The notes: generated by a model not told the origin, from the sequence alone. A DNA stretch of 64,000 nt from a virus (IMGVR_UViG_3300027792_000015:1-64000); one strand, 5' to 3'; positions 51,249-59,655 are shown, numbered from the stretch's first letter. Translations and numbers: made by a program.

Positions 51249-51421
51249 AAGAGCACATAAGAGAAATTTATATAAGTTTGCTCAAACGTAACTACACAGT
51301 ATATGCATGTTTTAGGTCACCTGATGATTACGAATATATAATCGATCTTCGAGTAAGCTATTATTTTGCTTTCGATAGACATTTTCTTCGGCCACGGGAG
51401 TTGGAATGCAAAGAGATATGA
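51245..51421 (+). CDS. YIFK-box small protein, array 2 member 30
   Basis: 58 aa, MKEHI start, core REIYISLLKRNYTVY. ATGA overlap upstream. Confidence 0.75.
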   Translation: MKEHIREIYISLLKRNYTVYACFRSPDDYEYIIDLRVSYYFAFDRHFLRPRELECKEI

Positions 51422-51564
51422 TAAAATTGTATGTTGATTTTTTTAAGTATAATGTTGCAATATATAAGATGGAAACGCCAGAATATTTGGAAGATACAGT
51501 TATGGTGTTTTGTGTGTCAAAATCTAATCTTTATTATTTTAATTATTGCACTATTAGAAAGTAA
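51406..51564 (+). CDS. YIFK-box small protein, array 2 member 31
   Basis: 52 aa, MQRDM start, core IKLYVDFFKYNVAIY. 16-nt overlap with member 30, the spacing seen often in array 1. Confidence 0.75.
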   Translation: MQRDMIKLYVDFFKYNVAIYKMETPEYLEDTVMVFCVSKSNLYYFNYCTIRK

Positions 51565-51567
51565 TAT

Positions 51568-51756
51568 ATGATGCCACTTAATATAAAAAGCATTTATTTG
51601 AAATATTTTAAATTTAACCTTCCGATATTATCATTTTCTGAATCTGGATATGATGAGGGTGGATACATAATTGATATTAAATCAACTCTTCCTACATATT
51701 TGGAGAGATATATTCTACTGCCAACATTATCTCGCCACACACTTGTTCGATTATAA
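51568..51756 (+). CDS. YIFK-box small protein, array 2 member 32
   Basis: 62 aa, MMPLNI start, core KSIYLKYFKFNLPIL. C-terminal half GGYIIDIKSTLPTYLERY. Confidence 0.7.
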   Translation: MMPLNIKSIYLKYFKFNLPILSFSESGYDEGGYIIDIKSTLPTYLERYILLPTLSRHTLVRL

Positions 51757-51769
51757 TATTTGGTGCCAA

Positions 51770-51913
51770 ATGTCTTATGAAATAGCAACAATATATACCG
51801 AATTATTTAAGCACAAGGGAAGAATAATTGGTTTTAATCACTTAAACACTTACTATGACATAACAATAAGTTTGTATGGTTCCTATGACGCGCATCACTT
51901 ATATATTACTTAA
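51770..51913 (+). CDS. YIFK-box small protein, array 2 member 33
   Basis: 47 aa from ATG 51770, core ATIYTELFKHKGRII. C-terminal half YDITISLYGSYDAHHLY. Confidence 0.75.
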   Translation: MSYEIATIYTELFKHKGRIIGFNHLNTYYDITISLYGSYDAHHLYIT

Positions 51914-51923
51914 AGGGAAAAAT

Positions 51924-52070
51924 ATGCCAGATAAAATTAGACATCTTTATATGTGTATGTTTGTTTGGGGCTGGACTATAAATAAAATAATTGAAAGAAA
52001 TAACCATTATAGTATAGAAATTTTTTCTGATTCAATGAAGTATAAATATAATTATAGATTGGAAAAATAA
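51924..52070 (+). CDS. YIFK-box small protein, array 2 member 34
   Basis: 48 aa from ATG 51924, MPDKI start, core RHLYMCMFVWGWTIN; the core Lys is Val. Resembles member 35 in its middle (KIIERNNHYSIEI). Confidence 0.7.
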   Translation: MPDKIRHLYMCMFVWGWTINKIIERNNHYSIEIFSDSMKYKYNYRLEK

Positions 52071-52231
52071 TGATATTGCCATATAAAATTAATAATATTT
52101 ATGTATTATTGTTTAAGCGTAATTGGATTGTGAATGAAGTAATTGAGAGAGATGAATGTTATGATATTTATATATCTGCTTCACCTCGCATAATCAGCGC
52201 ATGGAATTTATATAGATTGGACAAACAATGA
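52070..52231 (+). CDS. YIFK-box small protein, array 2 member 35
   Basis: 53 aa, MILPYKI start, core NNIYVLLFKRNWIVN then EVIERDECYDIYIS, close to member 34. Confidence 0.75.
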   Translation: MILPYKINNIYVLLFKRNWIVNEVIERDECYDIYISASPRIISAWNLYRLDKQ

Positions 52232-52425
52232 CTTGGGCAATGAACAGAATTTATTTTAGGTTGCTAAAACATAAAAATACAGTTGTTTCAGTAGATAAGC
52301 AAAATGAAATAAATGCATATGTTGTAAAATTACGCGACCAAACATCCCAGTGTGTTTATACTTACGTTCTTTATGACGATAATTCACCAGCAATAGTATT
52401 TAATAAAGGATCAAATAATGATTGA
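52228..52425 (+). CDS. YIFK-box small protein, array 2 member 36
   Basis: 65 aa, MTWAM start, core NRIYFRLLKHKNTVV. Last member of array 2; overlaps the nucleotidyltransferase gene by 8 nt. Confidence 0.75.
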   Translation: MTWAMNRIYFRLLKHKNTVVSVDKQNEINAYVVKLRDQTSQCVYTYVLYDDNSPAIVFNKGSNND

Positions 52426-53002
52426 TATAAACATTTACTCTTATGGTTCTCGTGTTTATGGAACGCACACAGAAAATTCAGATTTTGATTATATAGTTGT
52501 TTCAGATACACAAATTCCCCACCAGCAAATAGACAAAGAAAATACAAACTATACGATTTATAGTATGGAGGAATTTTATAAGCAAATACGGGAATATGAA
52601 ATATCAGCCTTGGAGTGTTTGTTTTTGCCAGCCAATCAAATAATTAAAAACTCTCAACCAATTCAACCACCGTCCGACTTTGACTTGGGAAAACTTCGGT
52701 CTTCCATTTCCGCAAAGGCGTCTAATAGTTTCGTAAAGGCCAAGAAAAAGTTTATAGTTGAAAAAGACCGTAATATTTATGTTGGTAAAAAGAGTTTGTT
52801 TCATTCTTTGCGAATTCCTATTTTTGGTTGTCAGTTGGCTACCAGCGGAAAAATCACAAATTATGCAGCAGCTAATCATTACTGGCCGGATATACTAAAT
52901 AATCCCAGTGAGAATTGGGAGGATTACCACAAAATTTACAAACCCATTCACAATAAAGAAATGACAGAATTCCGGAAACACTGCCCAAAGGAAAACACAT
53001 GA
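52418..53002 (+). CDS. Predicted nucleotidyltransferase
   Basis: 194 aa. YGSRVYGTHTENSDFDYIVV at residue 8 is the GSxxYG...SDxD active site of the pol-beta-type nucleotidyltransferases (YbaK-unrelated, phage RNA-repair-like group). The rest is helical with a KKSLFHSLRIPIFG segment. It may add nucleotides or AMP to RNA or protein. With the RNA ligase at 5882 it could serve RNA repair. Confidence 0.75.
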   Translation: MIDINIYSYGSRVYGTHTENSDFDYIVVSDTQIPHQQIDKENTNYTIYSMEEFYKQIREYEISALECLFLPANQIIKNSQPIQPPSDFDLGKLRSSISAKASNSFVKAKKKFIVEKDRNIYVGKKSLFHSLRIPIFGCQLATSGKITNYAAANHYWPDILNNPSENWEDYHKIYKPIHNKEMTEFRKHCPKENT

Positions 53003-53679
53003 AAAAAGAATTAGAAGAAAAACTATTTAAAGACTTTCCGCTACTTTATGGCGATCGCAACAGACCAATGACCGAAACTTGTATGTGCTGGGGGTGTTCG
53101 TGCGGCACAGGCTGGTTTGATTTGATTTATGAGTTGTCGTCTAAATTGGAACCACTCATTGAGGAAATAAAATTAGCGAGCGATGGTGGTCCTTGTGAGC
53201 GCTGTGGGTGCTCAAAGGATAGTCACCACGGAGAATGTCAAACAATCGTAAATCATCCATTCTTACTGAAAGTTCCATATTCTTGTGAAGTTCCTAATTT
53301 AAGTGTTTCTCTTAAAAGAAATAAATCTTTTTTGAGGGGAATAAAAGATTATGTTCGTGTGTTGTGGAAAAAGCATAGAACATCAATGAGGAAAGCAATA
53401 AATCGTGTGTCGTATTTCCTTTTTAAGAAGTCAATTCTATCTTACAAAAAGAAATGTTTCTGTGATTGTTATAGCATTTCCCACCCACGCGCCTCGCAGG
53501 TAAAAGAAAAAATGGGTGAAATGAAAATGTATCTCACACACGGAACCGACGAAATGTTTGATTTAATTGACAAAGCAACTGAAAAGTCTCTTACTATTTG
53601 TGAGAACTGCGGCCAACCAGGAAAGCCAAACGAATACGGTTGGATATCTGTTCTGTGCGAGGAATGTAGGAAAAAGTAA
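52999..53679 (+). CDS. Conserved phage Cys-rich protein
   Basis: 226 aa. N-terminal DFPLLYGDRNRPMTETCMCWG and C-terminal RASQVKEKMGEMKMY...ICENCGQPGKPNEYGW..LCEECR match a phage protein family with unknown function. Three Cys clusters (CMCWGCSCG, CERCGCSKDSHHGEC, CFCDCY) suggest several zinc sites; the middle cluster looks like an insertion. Confidence 0.7.
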   Translation: MKKELEEKLFKDFPLLYGDRNRPMTETCMCWGCSCGTGWFDLIYELSSKLEPLIEEIKLASDGGPCERCGCSKDSHHGECQTIVNHPFLLKVPYSCEVPNLSVSLKRNKSFLRGIKDYVRVLWKKHRTSMRKAINRVSYFLFKKSILSYKKKCFCDCYSISHPRASQVKEKMGEMKMYLTHGTDEMFDLIDKATEKSLTICENCGQPGKPNEYGWISVLCEECRKK

Positions 53680-53820
53680 ATGGATCGTAATATTAGTAGC
53701 CTATACATAAATATATTTAAAAATAACTGTAAAGTTTATGAGTTTGTAAATGAAAAAAACTTGTATATTATTAGAGTGGAATTACGCGGTTGGTATAAGC
53801 CATGTTTTTTGTGGAAATAA
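53680..53820 (+). CDS. YIFK-box small protein, array 3 member 1
   Basis: 46 aa, MDRNI start, core SSLYINIFKNNCKVY. C-terminal half LYIIRVELRGWYKP. Confidence 0.75.
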   Translation: MDRNISSLYINIFKNNCKVYEFVNEKNLYIIRVELRGWYKPCFLWK

Positions 53821-53837
53821 TATAGAAAGCGGTTGAA

Positions 53838-53978
53838 ATGTATTACCTTATGAGTGTTGTATATATTAGTGCATTAAAAGATAAATGTAAGATTAATATT
53901 GCAGAAGATGAATTCTCATATATTGTTTGGGTTGTTCCAAAAATTGGGTATAGTGTTCCCTATTATCTAAAAAGGTAA
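53838..53978 (+). CDS. YIFK-box small protein, array 3 member 2
   Basis: 46 aa, MYYLM start, core SVVYISALKDKCKIN. C-terminal half FSYIVWVVPKIGYSV. Confidence 0.75.
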   Translation: MYYLMSVVYISALKDKCKINIAEDEFSYIVWVVPKIGYSVPYYLKR

Positions 53979-53982
53979 TTGA

Positions 53983-54123
53983 ATGAGATACGAAGTGTTT
54001 TATATGTATTTTTGGTTGTTTAAACATAATCTTAAAGTTATTGAGTTTATAGAAGAGGAAAATGAATATATAATTTATCTTGAACCAGGTCGTAGCTTGC
54101 GTCCATATGTTTTTAAAAAATAG
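53983..54123 (+). CDS. YIFK-box small protein, array 3 member 3
   Basis: 46 aa, MRYEV start, core FYMYFWLFKHNLKVIEF. C-terminal half EYIIYLEPGRSLRPY. Confidence 0.75.
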   Translation: MRYEVFYMYFWLFKHNLKVIEFIEEENEYIIYLEPGRSLRPYVFKK

Positions 54124-54136
54124 AAAGAGAATTATA

Positions 54137-54262
54137 ATGATTTATGGTATGCGTTATATTTACAAGAAGTTCTTTAAATATAATTACAAAATTATAGGAT
54201 TTGAGTATAAAAATGAAAAATTATTAATTTATGTTAATGATATGTTTCCACGTGCCATATGA
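54137..54262 (+). CDS. YIFK-box small protein, array 3 member 4
   Basis: 41 aa, MIYGM start, core RYIYKKFFKYNYKII then GFEYKNEKLLIYV. ATGA overlap with the next member. Confidence 0.75.
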   Translation: MIYGMRYIYKKFFKYNYKIIGFEYKNEKLLIYVNDMFPRAI

Positions 54263-54432
54263 AATTCTTTGTTAAGGCGCCGGGCATGAGTTATTATATG
54301 TGTAGTATTTATATACAGTTGCTTAAATATAAATACAAAATTATAAAATTTAAAGAAACAAACGATAAATTAATATTTTATTTTGATGATAATATTATCG
54401 ACCTATCTTTTCCCTACGAGGTTAAAAAATGA
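54259..54432 (+). CDS. YIFK-box small protein, array 3 member 5
   Basis: 57 aa, core CSIYIQLLKYKYKII then KFKETNDKLIFYF, similar to member 4. ATGA overlap with the next gene. Confidence 0.75.
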   Translation: MKFFVKAPGMSYYMCSIYIQLLKYKYKIIKFKETNDKLIFYFDDNIIDLSFPYEVKK

Positions 54433-54887
54433 ATATATTTGTTTTAGATTTAGAACCATCCAAAGCCGCTAAATTTCACGCAGACAAGCATGTAATAAAA
54501 TTAATTCTGGAAACAGCGCAGCTGCTTTCTACGGCCGTTCGGTTAAGTGGTATTGATTTTGGATATCGCATTACACATCAAAATCATCCGTGTAGCCTTT
54601 GGACCAGAAAAACAAGAGCAAATTTTGAGTGGCTTAAAGAATTAGGTATCGCATTGTGCGAAGAATATACTTATAGATATGGAAAAATTCACGCAAGCGA
54701 AAGTATTATTCGTGGAGCACCCAATCAAATAATTACCGCCGGCCCACTTACTCCTTTTGCACAAGCAATGCCAGAAGAATATAAAAATAATGACCCAGTT
54801 GCGGCATACAGAAATTATTATTTAGCTGAAAAGAAAAACTTATTACACTACACAAAAAGGGAAAAACCAGAATGGATAAAAATTTAG
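54429..54887 (+). CDS. Conserved phage protein of unknown function
   Basis: 152 aa. MNIFVLDLEPSKAAKFHADKH then VIKLILETAQLLSTA and HPCSLWTRKTRANFEWL are a conserved block I associate with a phage protein family without known activity; conserved H, D, K and E suggest an enzyme. Overlaps neighbours on both sides. Confidence 0.7.
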   Translation: MNIFVLDLEPSKAAKFHADKHVIKLILETAQLLSTAVRLSGIDFGYRITHQNHPCSLWTRKTRANFEWLKELGIALCEEYTYRYGKIHASESIIRGAPNQIITAGPLTPFAQAMPEEYKNNDPVAAYRNYYLAEKKNLLHYTKREKPEWIKI

Positions 54888-55225
54888 CAGACGCTTTTAT
54901 ACAAGAACTATTAAATAAAAAACGTCTTGGCAAAGAGAAACTAAAATTAGTGTTAAATGAACTTTTCAAAAGAGGAAATTTGGACCAAGAGGACATAAAA
55001 TACAATGAGTCAAAATTTCCCTTCACCAATAAAGAGTTTGCCGCTGCGTTTGAGCACTTGGTCGATGGCAAGAAACCATCGAACGCGACGAACGACAACG
55101 AAGTGTGGATTTTTGACCACAGGGGCCATATTTTTACGGCAGAAATAATCATGGGCCAAGGGTCATCATATATTTTATCAATGGGTTCTCGTTACTCAAA
55201 GTTGCCAGTGATAAAATTAAAATGA
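54872..55225 (+). CDS. Hypothetical protein
   Basis: 117 aa. Helical N-terminal half (ADAFIQELLNKKRLGKEKLKL), beta-rich C-terminal half (VWIFDHRGHIFTAEIIMG). 16-nt overlap upstream. No family recognised. Confidence 0.65.
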   Translation: MDKNLADAFIQELLNKKRLGKEKLKLVLNELFKRGNLDQEDIKYNESKFPFTNKEFAAAFEHLVDGKKPSNATNDNEVWIFDHRGHIFTAEIIMGQGSSYILSMGSRYSKLPVIKLK

Positions 55226-55380
55226 GTCCATCGATTTATAGATTATACGTGGATATATTTAAGCACAAAATAAAGGCAAAGTGGAAGACCCGTAAGGGTG
55301 AAAATTATTTTATGATTTATTCGAGCCAGGAAAATGGAATAAACCACTTTTATTTGTTGGTTGAAACTAAAAATGGATAA
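55222..55380 (+). CDS. YIFK-box small protein, array 3 member 6
   Basis: 52 aa, core YRLYVDIFKHKIKAK. C-terminal half YFMIYSSQENGINHFYLL. ATGA overlap upstream. Confidence 0.75.
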   Translation: MSPSIYRLYVDIFKHKIKAKWKTRKGENYFMIYSSQENGINHFYLLVETKNG

Positions 55381-55531
55381 GTCAGTTTATAGATTATATA
55401 TAGATATTTTTAAAAACAATATTAAGGCCGACTGGACTGTTACCTATATGATTGATTATGTGTGGGTTGTTGCGGAAGAAGACAATTATGGGTTTCGTAG
55501 TTACTTTTACATATTACAGGAAATAAAATAA
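55373..55531 (+). CDS. YIFK-box small protein, array 3 member 7
   Basis: 52 aa, core YRLYIDIFKNNIKAD, close to member 6. 8-nt overlap upstream, TAATG overlap downstream. Confidence 0.75.
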   Translation: MDKSVYRLYIDIFKNNIKADWTVTYMIDYVWVVAEEDNYGFRSYFYILQEIK

Positions 55532-55752
55532 TGGATTATTCTGTTCGTGAAATGTATATAAATATTTTAAAATCAAGATCAAAAATATACGATTATCATG
55601 TTTATTTTGATAATTCTGTCCGAATTTCTGTTATAGGTAATAATTTTAAAAGATATCACGTTATACTTGTTTCTTCTAATAAACTTAAAAATAAACATAT
55701 AATTTGGTCGCGTTATGGACTTTATAATAATCCACGCAAGCATTGGGAATAA
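55531..55752 (+). CDS. YIFK-box small protein, array 3 member 8
   Basis: 73 aa, MDYSV start, core REMYINILKSRSKIY. C-terminal tail longer than usual (IIWSRYGLYNNPRKHWE). Confidence 0.75.
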   Translation: MDYSVREMYINILKSRSKIYDYHVYFDNSVRISVIGNNFKRYHVILVSSNKLKNKHIIWSRYGLYNNPRKHWE

Positions 55753-55754
55753 AT

Positions 55755-55910
55755 ATGAGTTCAAACATTTATAGACTATACATTAATATTTTTAAATACG
55801 GCGGTCGAATACTAAATCAATTTACAGAACATAATGGAGATATAGTAATAAACTTATCAAATAGTTGGTTTTGTTCTGTTTTAAGGAGTAAGAATGATTT
55901 ACCTGGATAA
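55755..55910 (+). CDS. YIFK-box small protein, array 3 member 9
   Basis: 51 aa, MSSNI start, core YRLYINIFKYGGRIL, the closest relative of members 6 and 7. Overlaps the desulfurase gene by 17 nt. Confidence 0.75.
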   Translation: MSSNIYRLYINIFKYGGRILNQFTEHNGDIVINLSNSWFCSVLRSKNDLPG

Positions 55911-57057
55911 TCAATCATCTACTAAAATAGATAAGCGTGTTTTAAAAGCAATGGAACCCTATCTAACAGAACATTTTGCAAACCCAGCAGCAGCCCATTT
56001 TGCGGCAGAGGAACCACGGCAAGCAATCGAAATGGCTCGCAATAATGTATCTTACTTGATTAAGGCAAAACCAGAAAATTTATATTTTACTAATTCAGCA
56101 ACAGAATCGAATAATATAGTTTTACAGGGTCGTTTAGCGAATCATAGGAAAAATAGCAATAATGCCGCAATCATTATTACATCAAACATAGAACATTCTT
56201 CTGTTTCAAAAACGCTTCAAAATATGTGGTCGAAAGATAATCTTTTTTTCAATCAAACTTTAAAGATAAATAGCAACGGTGAAATTGATTTAGACAAACT
56301 CAATCATACAATTAAAAATTATTTCAGCAATCGTGTTATTCTGGTTTCTATCATAGCGGCGAGCAACGAAATAGGTGTAATAAATAATCTGTCCGACATA
56401 GGTGCGATTTGCAAGCGTCACAATGTTTTATTTCACACAGACGCAACACAGGCAATTGGAAAAGTTGATATTGATGTCAATGCCATGAATATATTTGCTT
56501 TGACTTTCAACGCTCACAAAATTAATGGGCCAAAGGGAGTTGGTGCTTTGTTTGTTAGAAATCCTAATTTAGTTGAGCCACTAATACACGGAGGATATCA
56601 GAACACTTTTTCATCAGGGACACAAAATGTTCCGGCAATAGTTGGGTTTGGAGAAGCATGTGATATACTACGAAAAGAAGGGAAAAAAGAAAATGAAAGA
56701 ATTAGTTATAGACGTGATTTGTTATGGAGAAATTTATCTTCCAGCATTCCTGATATTTTTATCAACGGCACAATGAAAAATCGTTTGCCAAACAACCTAA
56801 ACATTACTATAAAAGGAGTTAAGGCAGAAATTTTGGTCAAGGGAATGAGTGATGTTGCGGTTTCCGGAGGTTCTGCGTGTAATTCTGGAAATCTGGAACC
56901 CTCGCTGGTAATATTGGCGCTCGGAACACCCTATCCTGATTGTGCTATAAGAATTAGTCTTGGAAGATTCACCACAATGGCCGATTGTGAATATGCGGCA
57001 AAAAAGATTAAAGACATAGTAGAAAGTGTTAGGTGCAACAATGAAACCAAAATATAA
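55894..57057 (+). CDS. Cysteine desulfurase (IscS/NifS family)
   Basis: 387 aa, full length. PLP-binding lysine in FNAHKINGPKGVGALF (about residue 207), substrate contacts SATESNN and HTDATQAIG, and the catalytic Cys in GSACNSGNLEPS (about residue 330), a one-residue variant of the usual SACSSG. The enzyme takes sulfur from cysteine for Fe-S clusters, tRNA thiolation or DNA phosphorothioation. AAGGAG RBS. No dnd or isc partner is visible in the window. Confidence 0.92.
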   Translation: MIYLDNQSSTKIDKRVLKAMEPYLTEHFANPAAAHFAAEEPRQAIEMARNNVSYLIKAKPENLYFTNSATESNNIVLQGRLANHRKNSNNAAIIITSNIEHSSVSKTLQNMWSKDNLFFNQTLKINSNGEIDLDKLNHTIKNYFSNRVILVSIIAASNEIGVINNLSDIGAICKRHNVLFHTDATQAIGKVDIDVNAMNIFALTFNAHKINGPKGVGALFVRNPNLVEPLIHGGYQNTFSSGTQNVPAIVGFGEACDILRKEGKKENERISYRRDLLWRNLSSSIPDIFINGTMKNRLPNNLNITIKGVKAEILVKGMSDVAVSGGSACNSGNLEPSLVILALGTPYPDCAIRISLGRFTTMADCEYAAKKIKDIVESVRCNNETKI

Positions 57058-57535
57058 AGTTGGAGAAATAGTATTTGACAAAAACGGAGAGCAAGTAAAA
57101 GTAATTAAATTTAATCGCAATGAATATATCGTTGAGCCAATCAATAAGCGTTCAGAAAAAGAATCAGAGCTATTTGCTTCAAAATTAGAATCAGAAAATT
57201 ATAGTAAAGTAAAAGATTTATTAATAGATAAAGAAAAAAAGTTAGATAAAATTAAATATAATAAGATGGAAATAAATAAGTGTAAGAAATTAATAGAAAA
57301 ATTTAATCGTAAATTAGAAACCGCGCAAAATAAAATATTAACATTAAAGTCTTTTCCAGATAGATTGATAAACAGTATTTATAATTTAAGAGATGAAATA
57401 TACGACAAAAAATCATATATTATAAATTGTAAAACTAATAGTCGCTACCTAAAAGAAAATATAAAAGACATTGATAGAGATATAGAAGAACTTAAAAAAG
57501 AGCATTTAATTATTCAGTTGGCAGGTATTCAATGA
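57041..57535 (+). CDS. KOW-like/coiled-coil protein, LAGI family
   Basis: 164 aa from ATG 57041. MKPKYKVGEIVFDKNGEQVKV then coiled coil and EELKKEHLIIQLAGI at the end. Tandem paralogue of the next gene. Overlaps the desulfurase end by 17 nt. Confidence 0.7.
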   Translation: MKPKYKVGEIVFDKNGEQVKVIKFNRNEYIVEPINKRSEKESELFASKLESENYSKVKDLLIDKEKKLDKIKYNKMEINKCKKLIEKFNRKLETAQNKILTLKSFPDRLINSIYNLRDEIYDKKSYIINCKTNSRYLKENIKDIDRDIEELKKEHLIIQLAGIQ

Positions 57536-58047
57536 AACCAAAATATAATGTTGGGGATATAGTGCTTGATAGGCACCAACACGCATTAAAAATAATTGAT
57601 ATACAAAAAACTAATGGAAGAATAAAATATTTTCTAAATTTTGCCGAGCCCATAGAAGCAGATGGTGAGAGTTTGTTTAAAACAAGAGATGATGTTATAC
57701 GATTTAATAATATGGAATTTTTATTGGAAAGAAATTACGAAACAAAACGAACTATTAAGTATTACAAAAAACAAAAAAATAAGAACCAATCGATGCTGAA
57801 AAAGAATAAGGAAAAACTTCGTTGCATGAAAATAGAGTTGAAAAATAGAAAACGGCAGAATCTTGCAATTTATGGGATATCTAAAAATATTGATAAGTTA
57901 GAGCAAACAATTCAACAAAGAATACGCAAAATTAGTGCAATTAATAGGATATTTAAAGATTGTGATGCCGAACAAAAAGAAATTAATGATAGTATTAAAG
58001 AACTTGAAAAAGAATACTTAATACTTTATTTAGCCGGAGTAAATTAG
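57532..58047 (+). CDS. KOW-like/coiled-coil protein, LAGI family
   Basis: 171 aa. MKPKYNVGDIVLDRHQHALK, long basic coiled coil, C-terminus KELEKEYLILYLAGV. ATGA overlap with its paralogue. Function unknown. Confidence 0.7.
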   Translation: MKPKYNVGDIVLDRHQHALKIIDIQKTNGRIKYFLNFAEPIEADGESLFKTRDDVIRFNNMEFLLERNYETKRTIKYYKKQKNKNQSMLKKNKEKLRCMKIELKNRKRQNLAIYGISKNIDKLEQTIQQRIRKISAINRIFKDCDAEQKEINDSIKELEKEYLILYLAGVN

Positions 58048-58049
58048 AA

Positions 58050-58370
58050 ATGAACAGAAAACGAAAAACATTGGAGAAACTCGCCAAGGATGTTGGCGTA
58101 GCAACCGCAAAGAGTTATTTTGAGATGTTTTATGACGAAAAAAATCGTGGCGAATATTTTCGTTGGGAATACTTACCAAATTTAGCATATAGAATGGCAA
58201 TTGCACAAATGGGAACAAGTTGCTCTGAAAGAGAATATGAAAGACTTGGAAAACATTTAGTAATAATTGCTGGTGACTCTGCATTTGAAGAAGCAAAAGG
58301 GTTAATTGAGCAAAAGTTTCCAGGAACAATAATAGTAGAAAAAGAGGAGAACTATGAAGAAAAATATTGA
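58050..58370 (+). CDS. Hypothetical protein
   Basis: 106 aa, helical (LEKLAKDVGVATAKSYFEMFY, LAYRMAIAQMGTSCSE). Overlaps the short frame at 58354. No family recognised. Confidence 0.7.
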   Translation: MNRKRKTLEKLAKDVGVATAKSYFEMFYDEKNRGEYFRWEYLPNLAYRMAIAQMGTSCSEREYERLGKHLVIIAGDSAFEEAKGLIEQKFPGTIIVEKEENYEEKY

Positions 58371-58425
58371 TACAAAGAATCGTATAGTTGATTATTGGGA
58401 TATTAGCACTCTAACTGTTTTATAA
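58354..58425 (+). pseudogene. Truncated 5' copy of the gene at 59407
   Basis: Reads MKKNIDTKNRIVDYWDIS then stops after 23 codons. The intact gene after the HNH gene starts MKKNIDIANRVVEYSN; the first 19 bases are identical (58354-58372 and 59407-59425). So the HNH gene lies between two copies of this gene start. GAGGAG upstream. Confidence 0.6.
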
Positions 58426-58449
58426 TTTAAGTAATTATTAAAATTAGGT

Positions 58450-58455
58450 TATAAT
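58450..58455 (+). promoter_or_regulatory. Possible -10 box before the HNH gene
   Basis: TATAAT at 58450-58455, 5 nt before the ATG; no convincing -35 box. Low support. Confidence 0.3.
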
Positions 58456-58459
58456 ATAG

Positions 58460-59410
58460 ATGAAAATTTGCACCAAATGTAAAGTTGTGAAAAATGAAAA
58501 TGAATTTAGCAAAGATAAAAGAAATAAAGATGGACTACATTATAATTGCAGAGATTGCAATAGTGAAAGAAATAAACAATACTATGAAAAGAATAAGGGA
58601 AAAGTTATTAAACATGCAAAAAATTATTATGAAAATAATAAAGAAAAAATTGCCATAGCAAAAAATAAATATTACCTGAACAATAAGGAAAAATTTATAG
58701 AGTATCAAAAACAGTATCGGGAAAATAATGTAGAAAAGATATACACATATCAAAAAGAATATCGCGCAAAAAATAATGAGAAGGTAGTAAAATATTCCAA
58801 AGAATATTGTGCGGCAAATAAATATAAAATAGCAGAATATCAAAAAGAATACTATGTAAAAAATAAAGATACAGTAGAAAAATATCAAAAAGAATACTAT
58901 GTAAAAAATAAAGATACAATTTTGATTAACATAAGACAATATTATAAAAACAATAAAGAAAAAATTTCGGGCAAGGCGAAACAATATCGTAAGAATAATC
59001 AAGAAAAGATTGCGATAATGAGAAAACACTATCGATCAAAGAATGTTGCGAAAATATCGGAAAGCTACAGAAAAAGATTGAAAACCGATATTAATTATAA
59101 ATTGTCTTGTAATCTTAGGTGCCGTTTAAATAGGGCAATTAAAAATAATCAAAAGGCTGGTTCTGCCGTTAAAGATTTGGGCTGTTCAATACCAGAATTG
59201 AAAATTTGGATAGAACAACAGTTTAAACCCGGAATGACTTGGGAAAATTACGGTGAGTGGCACATTGATCATATAATACCTCTTTCAAAATTTGATTTAA
59301 CGGATAGAAAGCAATTTTTGAAAGCTTGCCATTAGTTTAATTTACAGCCACTTTGGGCCAAAGACAATTTAAAGAAATCTAATAAATATAAAAAAGGAGA
59401 TAATTTATGA
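58460..59410 (+). pseudogene. HNH homing-type endonuclease (copy 2) with in-frame amber codon
   Basis: The frame opens with a zinc motif CTKCKVVKNENEF...CRDCNSERNK, then a long series of KEYYxKNK-type basic repeats, then the HNH core EWHIDHIIPLSKFDLTDRKQF and ACH. At 59333-59335 TAG replaces the Tyr codon TAC found in the copy at 11400 (CHYTNLQPLW); after it FNLQPLWAKDNLKK continues in frame to a TGA at 59408. TAG is an ordinary stop elsewhere in the window. The truncated product (291 aa) would lose the last part of the HNH fold. Confidence 0.8.
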
Positions 59411-59655
59411 AGAAAAATATTGATATTGCAAATAGAGTTGTTGAATATAGTAATGTAGAATCTACTTGTGCCATTGAAGATGAGGTGGTTGGTTATTTAA
59501 AACGCCAAATGAAGGTTGTATTTAGAGATGCGTTATTCAACAACAGAAAATTCGTGTTTATTAGAGGGCCAGGAGACCAGAGCAGTAATTCGATTATGGT
59601 AAGTTCTTATAGGCGTAAAAATCCTGGTGAAAAGGTATCTATCTCATTTCAATGA
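59407..59655 (+). CDS. Hypothetical protein
   Basis: 82 aa, AAGGAG RBS. MKKNIDIANRVVEYSN then a beta-rich part (NNRKFVFIRGPGDQSSNSIMV). Its start is duplicated before the HNH gene. ATGA overlap with the HNH frame, 4-nt overlap with the next gene. Confidence 0.7.
   Translation: MKKNIDIANRVVEYSNVESTCAIEDEVVGYLKRQMKVVFRDALFNNRKFVFIRGPGDQSSNSIMVSSYRRKNPGEKVSISFQ

Noticed and set aside
58535-59029. Antisense frame of 164 codons, Ile/Phe rich, looking like a membrane protein
   Set aside because: It is the reverse of the Lys/Tyr/Asn repeats of the HNH gene; low-complexity shadow.
58460-59410. Genome-wide TAG recoding
   Set aside because: TAG closes several ordinary genes here with normal spacing to the next start (for example at 6762-6764 and 14384-14386).
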